This document shows positions 1-7,756 of a DNA stretch of 64,000 nucleotides, piece by piece (position 1 is the first letter of the stretch; every line of letters starts with the position of its first letter). Below the pieces are notes generated by a model that ran no database searches, had not been told where the DNA came from, and saw only the letters and a list, made by a program, of their open reading frames with translations. The position numbers and the translations under genes were made by a program. Origin of the DNA: a virus. The stretch covers positions 1 to 64,000 of IMG/VR virus record IMGVR_UViG_3300025598_000030, one strand, 5' to 3'.

Positions 1-251
1 AGAACAAACTTAAACAGATTGTATCCGAAGGGGTAACTGTTAAACAAGAAATTGAAGTCTTAACCGAAGGTCTCAATGATACTATTAAAGCAGTTGCAGA
101 AGAACTTGACATTTCAGTCGGTGAAATCAAGCAAGCAATTAATGTAGCCTCAAAAGGCAATTGGGATCAAGTTTGGAAGAAATTTGATACTGTTGAAACC
201 ATTCTTACGATTACCGGTCACGCAGTACGTAAAGAAGATGGCGAAGCGTAA
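1..251 (+). CDS. dsbA: DsbA-like small dsDNA-binding protein (3' part)
   Basis: The 5' end is cut by the window edge; the readable frame begins at base 3 and ends with TAA, giving about 82 residues. The C-terminal half (around DTIKAVAEELDISVGEIKQA, then a WDQVWKKFDTVE segment) follows the pattern I recall for T4 DsbA, a roughly 90-residue double-stranded DNA-binding protein acting near late promoters: a short helix, an 'EELG/D' turn, another helix, then an acidic 'D-x-V' helix. It lies just upstream of DNA polymerase in the same orientation. The family call rests on this pattern only; another small helical phage protein is possible. A late-promoter-like AATAAATA overlaps the stop codon. Confidence 0.45.
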   Translation, partial: NKLKQIVSEGVTVKQEIEVLTEGLNDTIKAVAEELDISVGEIKQAINVASKGNWDQVWKKFDTVETILTITGHAVRKEDGEA

Positions 252-258
252 ATAAATA
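251..258 (+). promoter_or_regulatory. Late-promoter-like motif upstream of gene 43
   Basis: AATAAATA, one base from the T4 late consensus TATAAATA that gp55 recognises. It overlaps the stop codon of the dsbA-like gene and lies 77 bases before the polymerase start. In an AT-rich genome a single hit is weak evidence; the call rests on the same motif recurring before other genes. Confidence 0.35.
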
Positions 259-274
259 TTATTAGAACAAGGTT

Positions 275-314
275 TGGCCAGCCATAAATGGCCATGAGAT
301 GGTCTGTGAGCCAT
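275..314 (+). promoter_or_regulatory. Tandem hairpins in the gene 43 leader, candidate translational operator
   Basis: Two inverted repeats precede the polymerase Shine-Dalgarno (AAGGAG, 322-327). TGGCCA (275-280) pairs with TGGCCA (289-294) around an 8-base loop (gccataaa). ATGG (299-302) pairs with CCAT (311-314) around another 8-base loop (tctgtgag). T4 and RB69 gp43 repress their own translation by binding a short hairpin with an 8-nt loop just before the start codon; position and loop size match here, loop sequence does not. Confidence 0.4.
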
Positions 315-334
315 AAGTCACAAGGAGAAAAAAT

Positions 335-3037
335 ATGAGTTACGTTGATTCCATGTGGGATCGCGAAAATGACATTGTGCATGTCGTTGAACGTGATCCT
401 ATAAAAGGAAGAATATATCAGCAACACCCTGCAAGATATGTTTTTTACTATCCAGATAGTAGAGGAAAATATACCAGTATCTTTGGTACTCCTCTAAACC
501 GAGTAACATCTAAAAGTTGGAAAGAACATACAAAAGAGCAAAGGATTTATAGCGGTCACAAATTATTTGAAAGTGACATCAATCCTATCTTTCGTTGTTT
601 AGAAGAAAATTATCTCGGTAAAGAACCGCCAAAACTAAATGTAGCGTTCTTTGATATTGAAGTTGATTTTGATCCTGAAAGAGGATATGCAACGCCCGAC
701 GATGCATTTATGCCTATCACTGCGATTTCAGTTCATCTTCAATGGCTCGATACTTTAGTATGTTTGGCGATTCCTCCGAAAACATTGAAAATGGATCAAG
801 CGCAGGAATTAATTAAAGATTTTCCTAATACCATGTTATTTGAAACAGAATATGAGTTGCTTGATACATTTTTGCATCTTATTGAAGATGCAGATGTGTT
901 AACAGGGTGGAATTCAGAAGGATTCGATATTCCGTATACTGTTAATCGTGTTATTAAGACTTTGAGTAAAGAAGATACCAAACGATTCTGTCTTTGGAAC
1001 CAACTTCCGAAACGTAGAGAATATGAAAAATTCGGTAAAACATCTGTTACCTATGACATCGTAGGGCGCGTACATTTAGATAGTTTGGCATTATATAGAA
1101 AATATACATATGAAGAACGACATAGTTGGAAACTTGATTCAGTCGCTGAAGATGAGCTAGGCGAACGTAAAACTCAATACGAAGGCACACTTGATCAATT
1201 ATATAATAACGATTTTAAGACTTTCATTGAATATAATAGACAAGACTGTGCAATTTTAGAAAAACTCGATAAAAAATTGAAGTTTATCGACTTAGCTAAT
1301 ACAATTGCACATGAAAATACTGTATTGCTTCAAACTACTATGGGTGCAGTTGCTGTTACTGAACAAGCAATTATCAACGAAGCACATCATTTAGGATTAA
1401 TTGTTCCTAGTAGAGATAAAACTACTAAAGTAGAAGAACACACTTCAGATGATGAAGATGATATCGATGATAAAGCAGCAGGTGCATATGTAGCATATCC
1501 TAAAAAAGGGCTGCATGATTGGCTAGGATCTATGGACATTAATAGCCTGTATCCTTCAGTTATTCGTGCATTAAACATGGGTCCGGAAACAATTATCGGT
1601 CAACTTCGACAGGATTACACCAGAGAAGAAATCGAATCCAAAATGGCCAAGAATGGCGGAAAGTTCGCGTTGGCTTGGGAAGGTAAATTTGCTAGTAACG
1701 AGTTTGAATTAGTAATGTCTCGTGATAAAGCTAAAGAAATCACTATAGATTGGGAAGATGGCAAAAGTGATACGTTATCAGGTGCAGAAATCTATGAATT
1801 AATTTATGAAAATAATAATCCATGGATGCTAAGTGCTAATGGAACTATCTTTACATACGAAAAAGAAGGCATTATCCCTGGGTTATTAGCACGTTGGTAT
1901 AAAGAACGTAAAGAACTTCAGAAAAAACTCAAAGAAGCAATCGATGCCGGTAATAAGATTGAAGAAGAATACTGGGATAAAAGACAATTAGTTAAAAAGA
2001 TTAATCTAAATAGTCTCTATGGTGCAATTCTAAATGCAGGCTGTAGATTCTTTGATAACAGAATTGGTCAATCGACTACATTAACCGGTCGTCGTATTGC
2101 AAGACATATGGCTTCTAAGATTAATGAAATTATCACAGGCGAATATGATCATTTAGGTAAAGCAATTATCTATGGTGATACCGACTCTGCATATTTCAGT
2201 GCCTATACTACATTAAAGAATGAAATTAACAAAGGGCTCATATCCTGGGATAAGGATACAGTTATTCAATTGTACAACACAGTAGCGGAGGAAGTTAATG
2301 GTACATTCCCTCAATTCATGCTAAACGACTTTCATTGTCCTAAAAAACGAGGAGAAGTTATTAAAGCAGGTCGAGAGATTGTTGCTATTAAAGGGCTTTT
2401 TATTACTAAGAAGCGTTATGCTGTACTTTATTACGATAAAGACGGAAAACGACAAGATGTTAATGGAAAACCCGGTAAGATTAAGGCTATGGGATTGGAT
2501 CTTAAACGTAGTGATACTCCGGAATTTATGCAAGATTTTCTTAGTGAAATCCTAAATAAAGTATTAACCGGAGCTGGAGAGGAAGAGATTTTAGAAAGAA
2601 TTTTAGAATTCCGTACTGAATTTAAATCTCGACCAGGTTGGGAAAAAGGTAGCCCTAAGAGAGCTAATAAAATCACCGATTATCAAGCTAGAGAACAAAA
2701 AGATGGTAAAATTGATATGCCTGGGCATGTACGTGCAAGTATCAATTGGAATACTCTAAAGAGAGCACACAGTGATAAACATTCTATTAATATTGTTGAT
2801 GGAATGAAAGTAATTGTATGTAAACTTAAAGATAATCCGTTAGGATTTACTAGTGTAGCATATCCTACAGATGAACTAAGATTACCGAAATGGTTCCAAG
2901 AATTACCATTTGATCATGATGAAATGGAAATAGCGATTATTAATAAAAAATTGAAAAATCTTATCGGTGTTCTTGAATGGGATTTAGAATCTACCACAAG
3001 AAACAATACATTTAATGATTTGTTTACATTCGAATAA
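335..3037 (+). CDS. 43: DNA polymerase (T4 gp43, family B)
   Basis: Replicative family-B DNA polymerase, 900 residues (T4 gp43 is 898). The exonuclease motifs are complete: Exo I FFDIEVD (105-111; D107, E109), Exo II around GWNSEGFDIPY (D198) and Exo III YNRQDC (D304). The polymerase motifs are complete too: motif A MDINSLYPSVI (D401), motif B KKINLNSLYG (554-563) and motif C YGDTDS (D615, D617). The protein should therefore polymerise and proofread. It ends in a hydrophobic FTFE tail, a plausible clamp-binding tip. AAGGAG sits 7 bases before the ATG. The sliding clamp follows directly. No intein or intron interrupts it. Confidence 0.97.
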   Translation: MSYVDSMWDRENDIVHVVERDPIKGRIYQQHPARYVFYYPDSRGKYTSIFGTPLNRVTSKSWKEHTKEQRIYSGHKLFESDINPIFRCLEENYLGKEPPKLNVAFFDIEVDFDPERGYATPDDAFMPITAISVHLQWLDTLVCLAIPPKTLKMDQAQELIKDFPNTMLFETEYELLDTFLHLIEDADVLTGWNSEGFDIPYTVNRVIKTLSKEDTKRFCLWNQLPKRREYEKFGKTSVTYDIVGRVHLDSLALYRKYTYEERHSWKLDSVAEDELGERKTQYEGTLDQLYNNDFKTFIEYNRQDCAILEKLDKKLKFIDLANTIAHENTVLLQTTMGAVAVTEQAIINEAHHLGLIVPSRDKTTKVEEHTSDDEDDIDDKAAGAYVAYPKKGLHDWLGSMDINSLYPSVIRALNMGPETIIGQLRQDYTREEIESKMAKNGGKFALAWEGKFASNEFELVMSRDKAKEITIDWEDGKSDTLSGAEIYELIYENNNPWMLSANGTIFTYEKEGIIPGLLARWYKERKELQKKLKEAIDAGNKIEEEYWDKRQLVKKINLNSLYGAILNAGCRFFDNRIGQSTTLTGRRIARHMASKINEIITGEYDHLGKAIIYGDTDSAYFSAYTTLKNEINKGLISWDKDTVIQLYNTVAEEVNGTFPQFMLNDFHCPKKRGEVIKAGREIVAIKGLFITKKRYAVLYYDKDGKRQDVNGKPGKIKAMGLDLKRSDTPEFMQDFLSEILNKVLTGAGEEEILERILEFRTEFKSRPGWEKGSPKRANKITDYQAREQKDGKIDMPGHVRASINWNTLKRAHSDKHSINIVDGMKVIVCKLKDNPLGFTSVAYPTDELRLPKWFQELPFDHDEMEIAIINKKLKNLIGVLEWDLESTTRNNTFNDLFTFE

Positions 3038-3051
3038 AAATAGTATATACT
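3023..3051 (+). promoter_or_regulatory. Sigma70-type promoter for the clamp gene
   Basis: TTTACA (3023-3028), a 17-base spacer, then TATACT (3046-3051), overlapping the end of the polymerase gene and ending 21 bases before the clamp ATG. Near-consensus boxes at ideal spacing suggest early transcription of the clamp by host polymerase, independent of gene 43. Confidence 0.5.
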
Positions 3052-3072
3052 AATTCAAAAGGAAATATAAAA

Positions 3073-3807
3073 ATGCAAGAAATTTTAAAAGATATTGTGA
3101 GTCATACACACAATTTAGGCTTTCTAGATATTCTAAAAGTCACGGGTGATAAAAACTCAACTAAGATTGATTCTCTTTCAGCGGATCGGTCAGTAATCAT
3201 GTATTGCGAAACCGCTAAACCATATGAAGATATGATTGGGGTTTTTGGTATGCAGCAACTTAGCAAACTAAAATATTTGCTCGATGGCAGTGAATATAAA
3301 GATGATGCTAAGATTGAACTAGTCAAAGTTGATAGGAATGGAGAAAAAATACCATTTGGCATCCATTTTGAAAATAAATCAGGCGATTTTAAGAATGATT
3401 ATCGTTTTATGAACGCAGATATTGTTAATGAAAAGCTCAAGACCGTTAAATTCCGTGGGGCTAACTGGAATGTTGAGGTAACTCCTTCCTTACAAGCAAT
3501 TCAGCGCTTTCAGTTTCAAGCAGGCGCTAATAACGAGCATACTACATTCTTGGTTAAAGTAGAAAATAATAATTTGAAATTTATTTTCGGCGATCAGAGT
3601 TCACACGGTGGCGAATTTGTGTTTGCCTCTGATGTTACTGGTAAGCTATCTCATTCTCATACATGGCCAGTTCAGGCAATTTTAAGTATCTTAAAAATTG
3701 CAGATGTCAATACCTGTAAACTCAGCATTAGTGATGCCGGTGCTTTACAGATCACTATGGATAGTGGGTTAGCTACTTACAAATATATTATTCCAGCTAA
3801 GGCTTAA
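3073..3807 (+). CDS. 45: Sliding clamp (T4 gp45-like)
   Basis: A 244-residue protein right after the polymerase, the size and context of the trimeric T4 sliding clamp gp45 (228 residues), which tethers polymerase to DNA and also activates late transcription with gp55 and gp33. The sequence alternates beta strands and short helices, with an N-terminal 'ILKDIVSHTHNLGFLDILKV' segment and a C-terminal 'LATYKYIIPAKA' strand. No catalytic motif is expected. Identity is diverged from T4, so the call leans on size, position and general pattern. AAAGGA lies upstream. Confidence 0.8.
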   Translation: MQEILKDIVSHTHNLGFLDILKVTGDKNSTKIDSLSADRSVIMYCETAKPYEDMIGVFGMQQLSKLKYLLDGSEYKDDAKIELVKVDRNGEKIPFGIHFENKSGDFKNDYRFMNADIVNEKLKTVKFRGANWNVEVTPSLQAIQRFQFQAGANNEHTTFLVKVENNNLKFIFGDQSSHGGEFVFASDVTGKLSHSHTWPVQAILSILKIADVNTCKLSISDAGALQITMDSGLATYKYIIPAKA

Positions 3808-3851
3808 AAATGATTAAAGGTGAATAATAATAGGTATATATAGCAAGTAAG

Positions 3852-3859
3852 TATAAATA
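3852..3859 (+). promoter_or_regulatory. T4-type late promoter motif
   Basis: Perfect TATAAATA 20 bases before the ATG of the GIY-YIG endonuclease gene, followed by an AGGAG ribosome binding site at 3868-3872. Confidence 0.5.
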
Positions 3860-3878
3860 AACATATAGGAGAACTATT

Positions 3879-4559
3879 ATGTTTTATGTATATGCTTATT
3901 TGAGAACTAAAGATTTAACACCGTATTATATTGGTAAAGGAAAAGATGACAGAGCGTGGCAAAAGTCTCACTCTGTTATTGTTCCTAAAGACCTAAATAG
4001 GATTATTATATTAGAAACAAATTTAACAGAGCTTGGAGCATTTGCTATTGAGCGTAGAATGATCCGTTGGTATGGTCGAAAAGATATAGGTACAGGTATT
4101 TTACATAATAGGACAGACGGTGGTGATGGATCGGCAGGCATTATTCCATGGAACAAAGATATAAAAACTGGGTCGTATCTATCAGAAAAGGGGAGAAAGA
4201 CTATTTCCGAAGCAAATAAGAAACCAAGAAAAGATACGCACAAAGAAAGAATATCAGAAGCGTTAAAAGGTAAAACAAAATCAGAAGAGCATAGAAAAAA
4301 ATTAAGCGAAGCTGGTAAAGGTAAAACTCCTTGGAATAAAGGCAAGACAGGTGTTCAAAAAGGTTCGAGATTAGGAGTAGAAGTAAGTGCTGAAACCCGT
4401 GCTAAAATGAGTGCCGCACAAAAAGGTAAAGTAATGTCGGACTTGCAAAAAGAAAAAATAAGTGCTACACTTAAAGGTAGAAAAATGTCAGACGAAACTA
4501 AAAGAAAAATGTCAGAGGCAAGAAAAAAATTATGGGAACAAAAACGAAATGAAAAGTAG
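3879..4559 (+). CDS. GIY-YIG homing endonuclease with NUMOD3 repeats
   Basis: A 226-residue Seg/Mob-like homing endonuclease. The N-terminal nuclease domain (about 1-90) has the diverged GIY-YIG signature (FYVYAYLR ... [12 protein letters not shown]) and a later conserved E-R-x-x-I-x-W-Y-G helix. The C-terminal two thirds is a run of basic NUMOD3-type DNA-binding repeats of the 'S-x-E-T-K-x-K-M-S-E-A-x-K-G-K' kind (near 115, 130, 170, 185 and 205). It sits between the clamp and the DNA transglycosylase gene, under its own late motif, and its last 11 bases overlap the next start. This is the pattern of a free-standing selfish gene dropped between conserved genes. Confidence 0.88.
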   Translation: MFYVYAYLRTKDLTPYYIGKGKDDRAWQKSHSVIVPKDLNRIIILETNLTELGAFAIERRMIRWYGRKDIGTGILHNRTDGGDGSAGIIPWNKDIKTGSYLSEKGRKTISEANKKPRKDTHKERISEALKGKTKSEEHRKKLSEAGKGKTPWNKGKTGVQKGSRLGVEVSAETRAKMSAAQKGKVMSDLQKEKISATLKGRKMSDETKRKMSEARKKLWEQKRNEK

Positions 4560-6195
4560 ACCACCAGTAGATTTAAGTGTATTGAATAAGGATTATGCCT
4601 GCTATTTGCCAGCAATCAGCTCGTTCTATTCAACTTATGTTGCTAAACAACGTTTAGAAGAGTATGTTCCTAAAGATCGTATCCCTAAATCATTCGATCG
4701 TGGGATCGAAGGCATGAACTTTCTTAATCCGGAAGAAGGTTATTTTACCTACAAATACGGTCTTTATTCTGCAGGTCACGCACAATTAGATCTTAATAAG
4801 AGTCTTGTACAAGAATCTATGATTCAGCAACGAGATCGAGCTAATACTATGATCTTAGGTGACTCAGGTGGCTATCAAATCGGTAAAGGTGTACTTAAAT
4901 TTGATTGGTTAAACTTCGAAGGAGCTGCTGCTAATAAGACTAGGCAGCAGATCCTCGAATGGCTAGAGCTTACAGCCGACTGGTCAATGATGCTCGATGT
5001 ACCAACTTGGGCTTGTGATCACATTCATAGTCCCAAAACTGGGCTAAAAACTTTCGAAGATTGTCTCGATAAAACAAAATTTAACAATGAATATTTCTTA
5101 AAAAATCGTCTAGGCCAGACTAAATTCTTGAATGTATTGCAGGGAAGTGACTGGGATACTGCGGAAAAATGGTATAACGGTGTTAAGGAATTCAGTGACA
5201 ATAAAGTTTGGGGTGATAAAGCTGCAGAAGGGTGGGCATTCGGTGGTGCAAATATGTGTAAGATGGATATTACACTAAAGCGTTTAATGACTATGCGCGA
5301 AGAAGGAATGTTAACCGGCAAAGATTGGATACATTTCCTAGGAACTGCACAACTAGATTGGAGTGTATTCTTGACCAGTATACAACGTCAAATTAGAAAA
5401 CATATTAACCCTAATCTTACTATTAGTTTCGACTGTGCAAGTCCATTTATTGCAACTGCTCACGGGTTGGTATACACAACTGCGCAGCATAGCAAAAAGC
5501 GCTGGTCGATTCTCATGGATAAAGCACCAGATAATAAAGCACTTGCTAATAGCGATATTCCGTTTCCATTTGAAAGCGAGATCGGACGTAGATTGGAAAT
5601 GGGCGACATTTGTTATTATGATCTAGGCACTCCGAAAACTAATGCAGAATTAGGTGTAGATAAGCAAGGTAATCAAATCGAATTCAATCCTGCTAATCCA
5701 GATCATTATTCTACAATTCCTAAGATGAATAAGATCGGAAAAATCGGTAAGACTAGCTGGGATAGTTTCAGTTATGCACTAATGATGTCACATAATGTAT
5801 ACTGTCATATTGCTGCTGTACAAAAAGCTAATCAATTAGTTGATATCGAACGTGCTAGATTTAAGCCTGATTGGCGTCATTGGATTAAACTTAGTGCAAA
5901 GAATTCAGATGGAGACGAGTTTTCTGATTGGGTTCCACGTAATATTTTATATTTCGATCGTTTTGTCGAAGAGTTATTCGAAACTAAAAATAAAAAAGAA
6001 GCATTTGCTATGATTGAAAGAGCAATGCCTTTCTTAAAAGCGCTAGAAGGAGCTCGATTGCGTGGGGGTCCTGATCAAAATCATTTTAATGCATTATTTG
6101 ATCTAGAAGAAGTTACGGCTCAAAATGAAATTGATCTAGCTCACCCGGATGATCCTAAACTCCAAGCACTTTCGGAATTACTTGATAACGATTAA
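4549..6195 (+). CDS. dpdA: DpdA-like DNA-guanine transglycosylase (TGT superfamily)
   Basis: 548 residues from the ATG at 4549. A longer in-frame start at 4462 exists but would add 29 residues encoded inside the homing endonuclease gene. TGT-superfamily motifs are visible: GDSGGYQ (D105, the substrate-binding Asp of 'DSGGFQ'), MMLDVPTW (D150), NVLQGSD (the 'VQGG' position), WAFGGANM (the 'AIGGL' position) and SFDCASP (D295, the nucleophile of 'FDCV-PTR'). I see no CxCxxC zinc motif of tRNA-type TGT. With FolE, QueD-like and QueE downstream, the parsimonious role is DpdA: swapping guanine for a 7-deazaguanine in phage DNA to evade restriction. A tRNA-modifying role is the main alternative. Confidence 0.85.
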   Translation: MKSRPPVDLSVLNKDYACYLPAISSFYSTYVAKQRLEEYVPKDRIPKSFDRGIEGMNFLNPEEGYFTYKYGLYSAGHAQLDLNKSLVQESMIQQRDRANTMILGDSGGYQIGKGVLKFDWLNFEGAAANKTRQQILEWLELTADWSMMLDVPTWACDHIHSPKTGLKTFEDCLDKTKFNNEYFLKNRLGQTKFLNVLQGSDWDTAEKWYNGVKEFSDNKVWGDKAAEGWAFGGANMCKMDITLKRLMTMREEGMLTGKDWIHFLGTAQLDWSVFLTSIQRQIRKHINPNLTISFDCASPFIATAHGLVYTTAQHSKKRWSILMDKAPDNKALANSDIPFPFESEIGRRLEMGDICYYDLGTPKTNAELGVDKQGNQIEFNPANPDHYSTIPKMNKIGKIGKTSWDSFSYALMMSHNVYCHIAAVQKANQLVDIERARFKPDWRHWIKLSAKNSDGDEFSDWVPRNILYFDRFVEELFETKNKKEAFAMIERAMPFLKALEGARLRGGPDQNHFNALFDLEEVTAQNEIDLAHPDDPKLQALSELLDND

Positions 6196-6216
6196 TACAA
6201 TTAATGGTGAAATAAT

Positions 6217-6753
6217 ATGAAAAGAGATTACATAACTGGCGTATCTGAAGATGTTATGTTCTTTGTAGGTACAGAGGTTGAAAAGACTCCGGCTTATGGA
6301 ATGAAAACATTGTTTGTAACGGGCTTGCAACCTATTGCAGAAATTGAGAAAATGCTCGATGACCCATTCTTGACCATTGGAAGTTCCGTTACACATATTT
6401 TCTTTGGAGCTAATCATAGTTTTAATCCTAAAGAATATAAAGAATGGGCCGCTTGGGAAAATATGATCACACATTTCCTTGAGAAGGATTATTGGTGTAG
6501 TTTAGATATTCCTATGTCTGCTGTTGAAGAATTTAATGATGGTGTATTAAACGACTATGCTAATTTTATTCCTCAAATTATGATTCCGATTCCTTATATT
6601 AAATTATGGAATTACAATACTATGATTAAAATTGATGATAAAGATTTTAAGGCGACTAATCCCGGAGTTTGGACACATAGCCTGCATGATCTCAAAGATC
6701 GAAACAAATTCACAGATTGGTCACAATATAAAAACGATACGGTGTTAAAATGA
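6217..6753 (+). CDS. Conserved DpdA-neighbour protein of unknown function
   Basis: 178 residues, soluble, with no motif I can name. Distinct segments are 'GTEVEKTPAYGMKTLFVTG' (17-35), 'THIFFGANHSF' (about 59-69), a Trp-rich helix and a highly ordered tail 'KIDDKDFKATNPGVWTHSLH'. From memory, similar proteins accompany queuosine-like clusters in cyanomyoviruses; I cannot verify this here. It follows dpdA by 21 bases and overlaps the HNH gene by ATGA, so it is co-translated with the modification operon. A role in making or tailoring the 7-deazaguanine base is an inference from context only. Confidence 0.6.
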   Translation: MKRDYITGVSEDVMFFVGTEVEKTPAYGMKTLFVTGLQPIAEIEKMLDDPFLTIGSSVTHIFFGANHSFNPKEYKEWAAWENMITHFLEKDYWCSLDIPMSAVEEFNDGVLNDYANFIPQIMIPIPYIKLWNYNTMIKIDDKDFKATNPGVWTHSLHDLKDRNKFTDWSQYKNDTVLK

Positions 6754-7166
6754 ATTCATTAATTAATCAATGGGCTCCGGAATGTGCTGTTACTGGTTGC
6801 ACTAATCGGGTTGGATATCATAAATCTTGGGATCGACCCGATGGAACTCCGGCAGCAAAATGGAAAGTATTCTGTGAGCATCACCGAGGCAAAGGAAAAA
6901 AAGAAGCAGATATCTGGAAATTAGAGCAAGGGTGCGCTAATAAAAATAAGAAACATTATAATTTCGAATGTTTCACAACAAAAATTGTCATTCCGGATCA
7001 ATTAGATGTTAATCATATCGATGGTGATAAAAGAAATGGATCGGTTGAAAATTTAGAAATTTTATGTAAAAATTGTCATGTTATTGTGACAAAGTTAAAA
7101 GATCACCATAAAAATAGATATGTTAATGCTGTAAATTTAAACCCTAAACTATTCGAGGTTGTATGA
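6750..7166 (+). CDS. Small HNH endonuclease embedded in the modification operon
   Basis: 138 residues. The HNH core is DVNHIDGDKRNGSVENLEIL (about 91-110) followed by C-K-N-C-H, giving the His-Asn-His pattern plus a zinc knuckle. An N-terminal C-x4-C with a later CEHH may bind a second zinc. Unlike typical homing genes, it is joined to both neighbours by 4-base ATGA overlaps and has no separate promoter, so it is translated as an operon member. It could still be a domesticated homing endonuclease. Confidence 0.8.
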   Translation: MNSLINQWAPECAVTGCTNRVGYHKSWDRPDGTPAAKWKVFCEHHRGKGKKEADIWKLEQGCANKNKKHYNFECFTTKIVIPDQLDVNHIDGDKRNGSVENLEILCKNCHVIVTKLKDHHKNRYVNAVNLNPKLFEVV

Positions 7167-7534
7167 CTACACAAGATATGATGATTTGGTGTTCCTTCCA
7201 AAAAGAAGGAATACATTGTTATCCAGCAGCAGCTACCGATCCTATGCTAGCAGATGTTAGTTTTCTAGGATTTCCACACCGGCATATTTTCCATTTTAAG
7301 GTATGGATCGAAGTATTCGATGACGATCGAGAAATTGAATTTATCCAATTTAAACGTTGGTTGCAGGACTTGTATAAAGATAGTATACTAAGTCTAGATC
7401 ATAAGAGTTGTGAAATGATTGCTAAGGATTTACATGAAGTAATTCACAACAAATATGGCGCCAGAAATATCTGGATTGAGGTAAGTGAAGACAACGAAAA
7501 TGGTTGCTTCATTAAGTTTAACAATAGATGGTGA
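7163..7534 (+). CDS. QueD/PTPS-like (T-fold) protein lacking the catalytic cysteine
   Basis: 123 residues, close to bacterial QueD (about 120). A hand alignment to E. coli QueD places the zinc histidines at H18 (in E-x-x-H), H39 and H41 (HRH for HGH), followed by the 'FHFKVWIEV' strand. Next come EFIQFKRWL (for 'DFAELK'), LDH (D79, H80) and IEVSE (E109, for 'VKET'). The cysteine four residues before the HGH motif, catalytic in 6-carboxytetrahydropterin synthase, is a leucine here. The loop after LDH is about ten residues shorter. It lies between dpdA and folE/queE, matching the QueD step (dihydroneopterin triphosphate to 6-carboxytetrahydropterin). It may be a divergent QueD or a repurposed pterin/deazapurine enzyme. 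Confidence 0.62.
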   Translation: MTTQDMMIWCSFQKEGIHCYPAAATDPMLADVSFLGFPHRHIFHFKVWIEVFDDDREIEFIQFKRWLQDLYKDSILSLDHKSCEMIAKDLHEVIHNKYGARNIWIEVSEDNENGCFIKFNNRW

Positions 7535-7546
7535 GGATTTTTTTAA

Positions 7547-7756
7547 ATGGCTAATTATAAGACTCGTTCGATGAAACCCGAAGTTGTTCGTATTTACGAG
7601 GACCTCGAAGCTTGGTTGGATCACTGCAGGTTCAATCTGCTGCGGTTTGATCCGGCGGACCTTTATAAGTCGAAGGAATGGCGAGACTTTTCTGCAAAGA
7701 TGAATGGCGACCGGCGAGGTTATCGGCGAGAGCGCAGTCACAGGAATAAGGAATGA
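7547..7756 (+). CDS. Small conserved-type phage protein, unknown function
   Basis: 69 residues, basic, with a central 'EDLEAWLDHCRFNLLRFDPAD' helix pair, 'YKSKEWRDF' and an Arg-rich tail. GAGGA lies upstream, and the last bases (ATGA) overlap the glycosyltransferase start. Base composition is richer in G+C than the neighbouring genes. I do not recognise a family. Confidence 0.6.
   Translation: MANYKTRSMKPEVVRIYEDLEAWLDHCRFNLLRFDPADLYKSKEWRDFSAKMNGDRRGYRRERSHRNKE

Noticed and set aside
4462-4548. Extended N-terminus for the DpdA-like gene
   Set aside because: The 29 extra residues are Lys-rich translation of homing-endonuclease coding sequence in another frame. The TGT-like protein begins sensibly at the ATG at 4549.
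7163-7534. Plain hypothetical protein
   Set aside because: The ordered match to QueD (E-x-x-H, H-x-H, D-F-x-x-L/F-K, LDH, terminal V-x-E) is too consistent to ignore, although the missing Cys keeps the function open.
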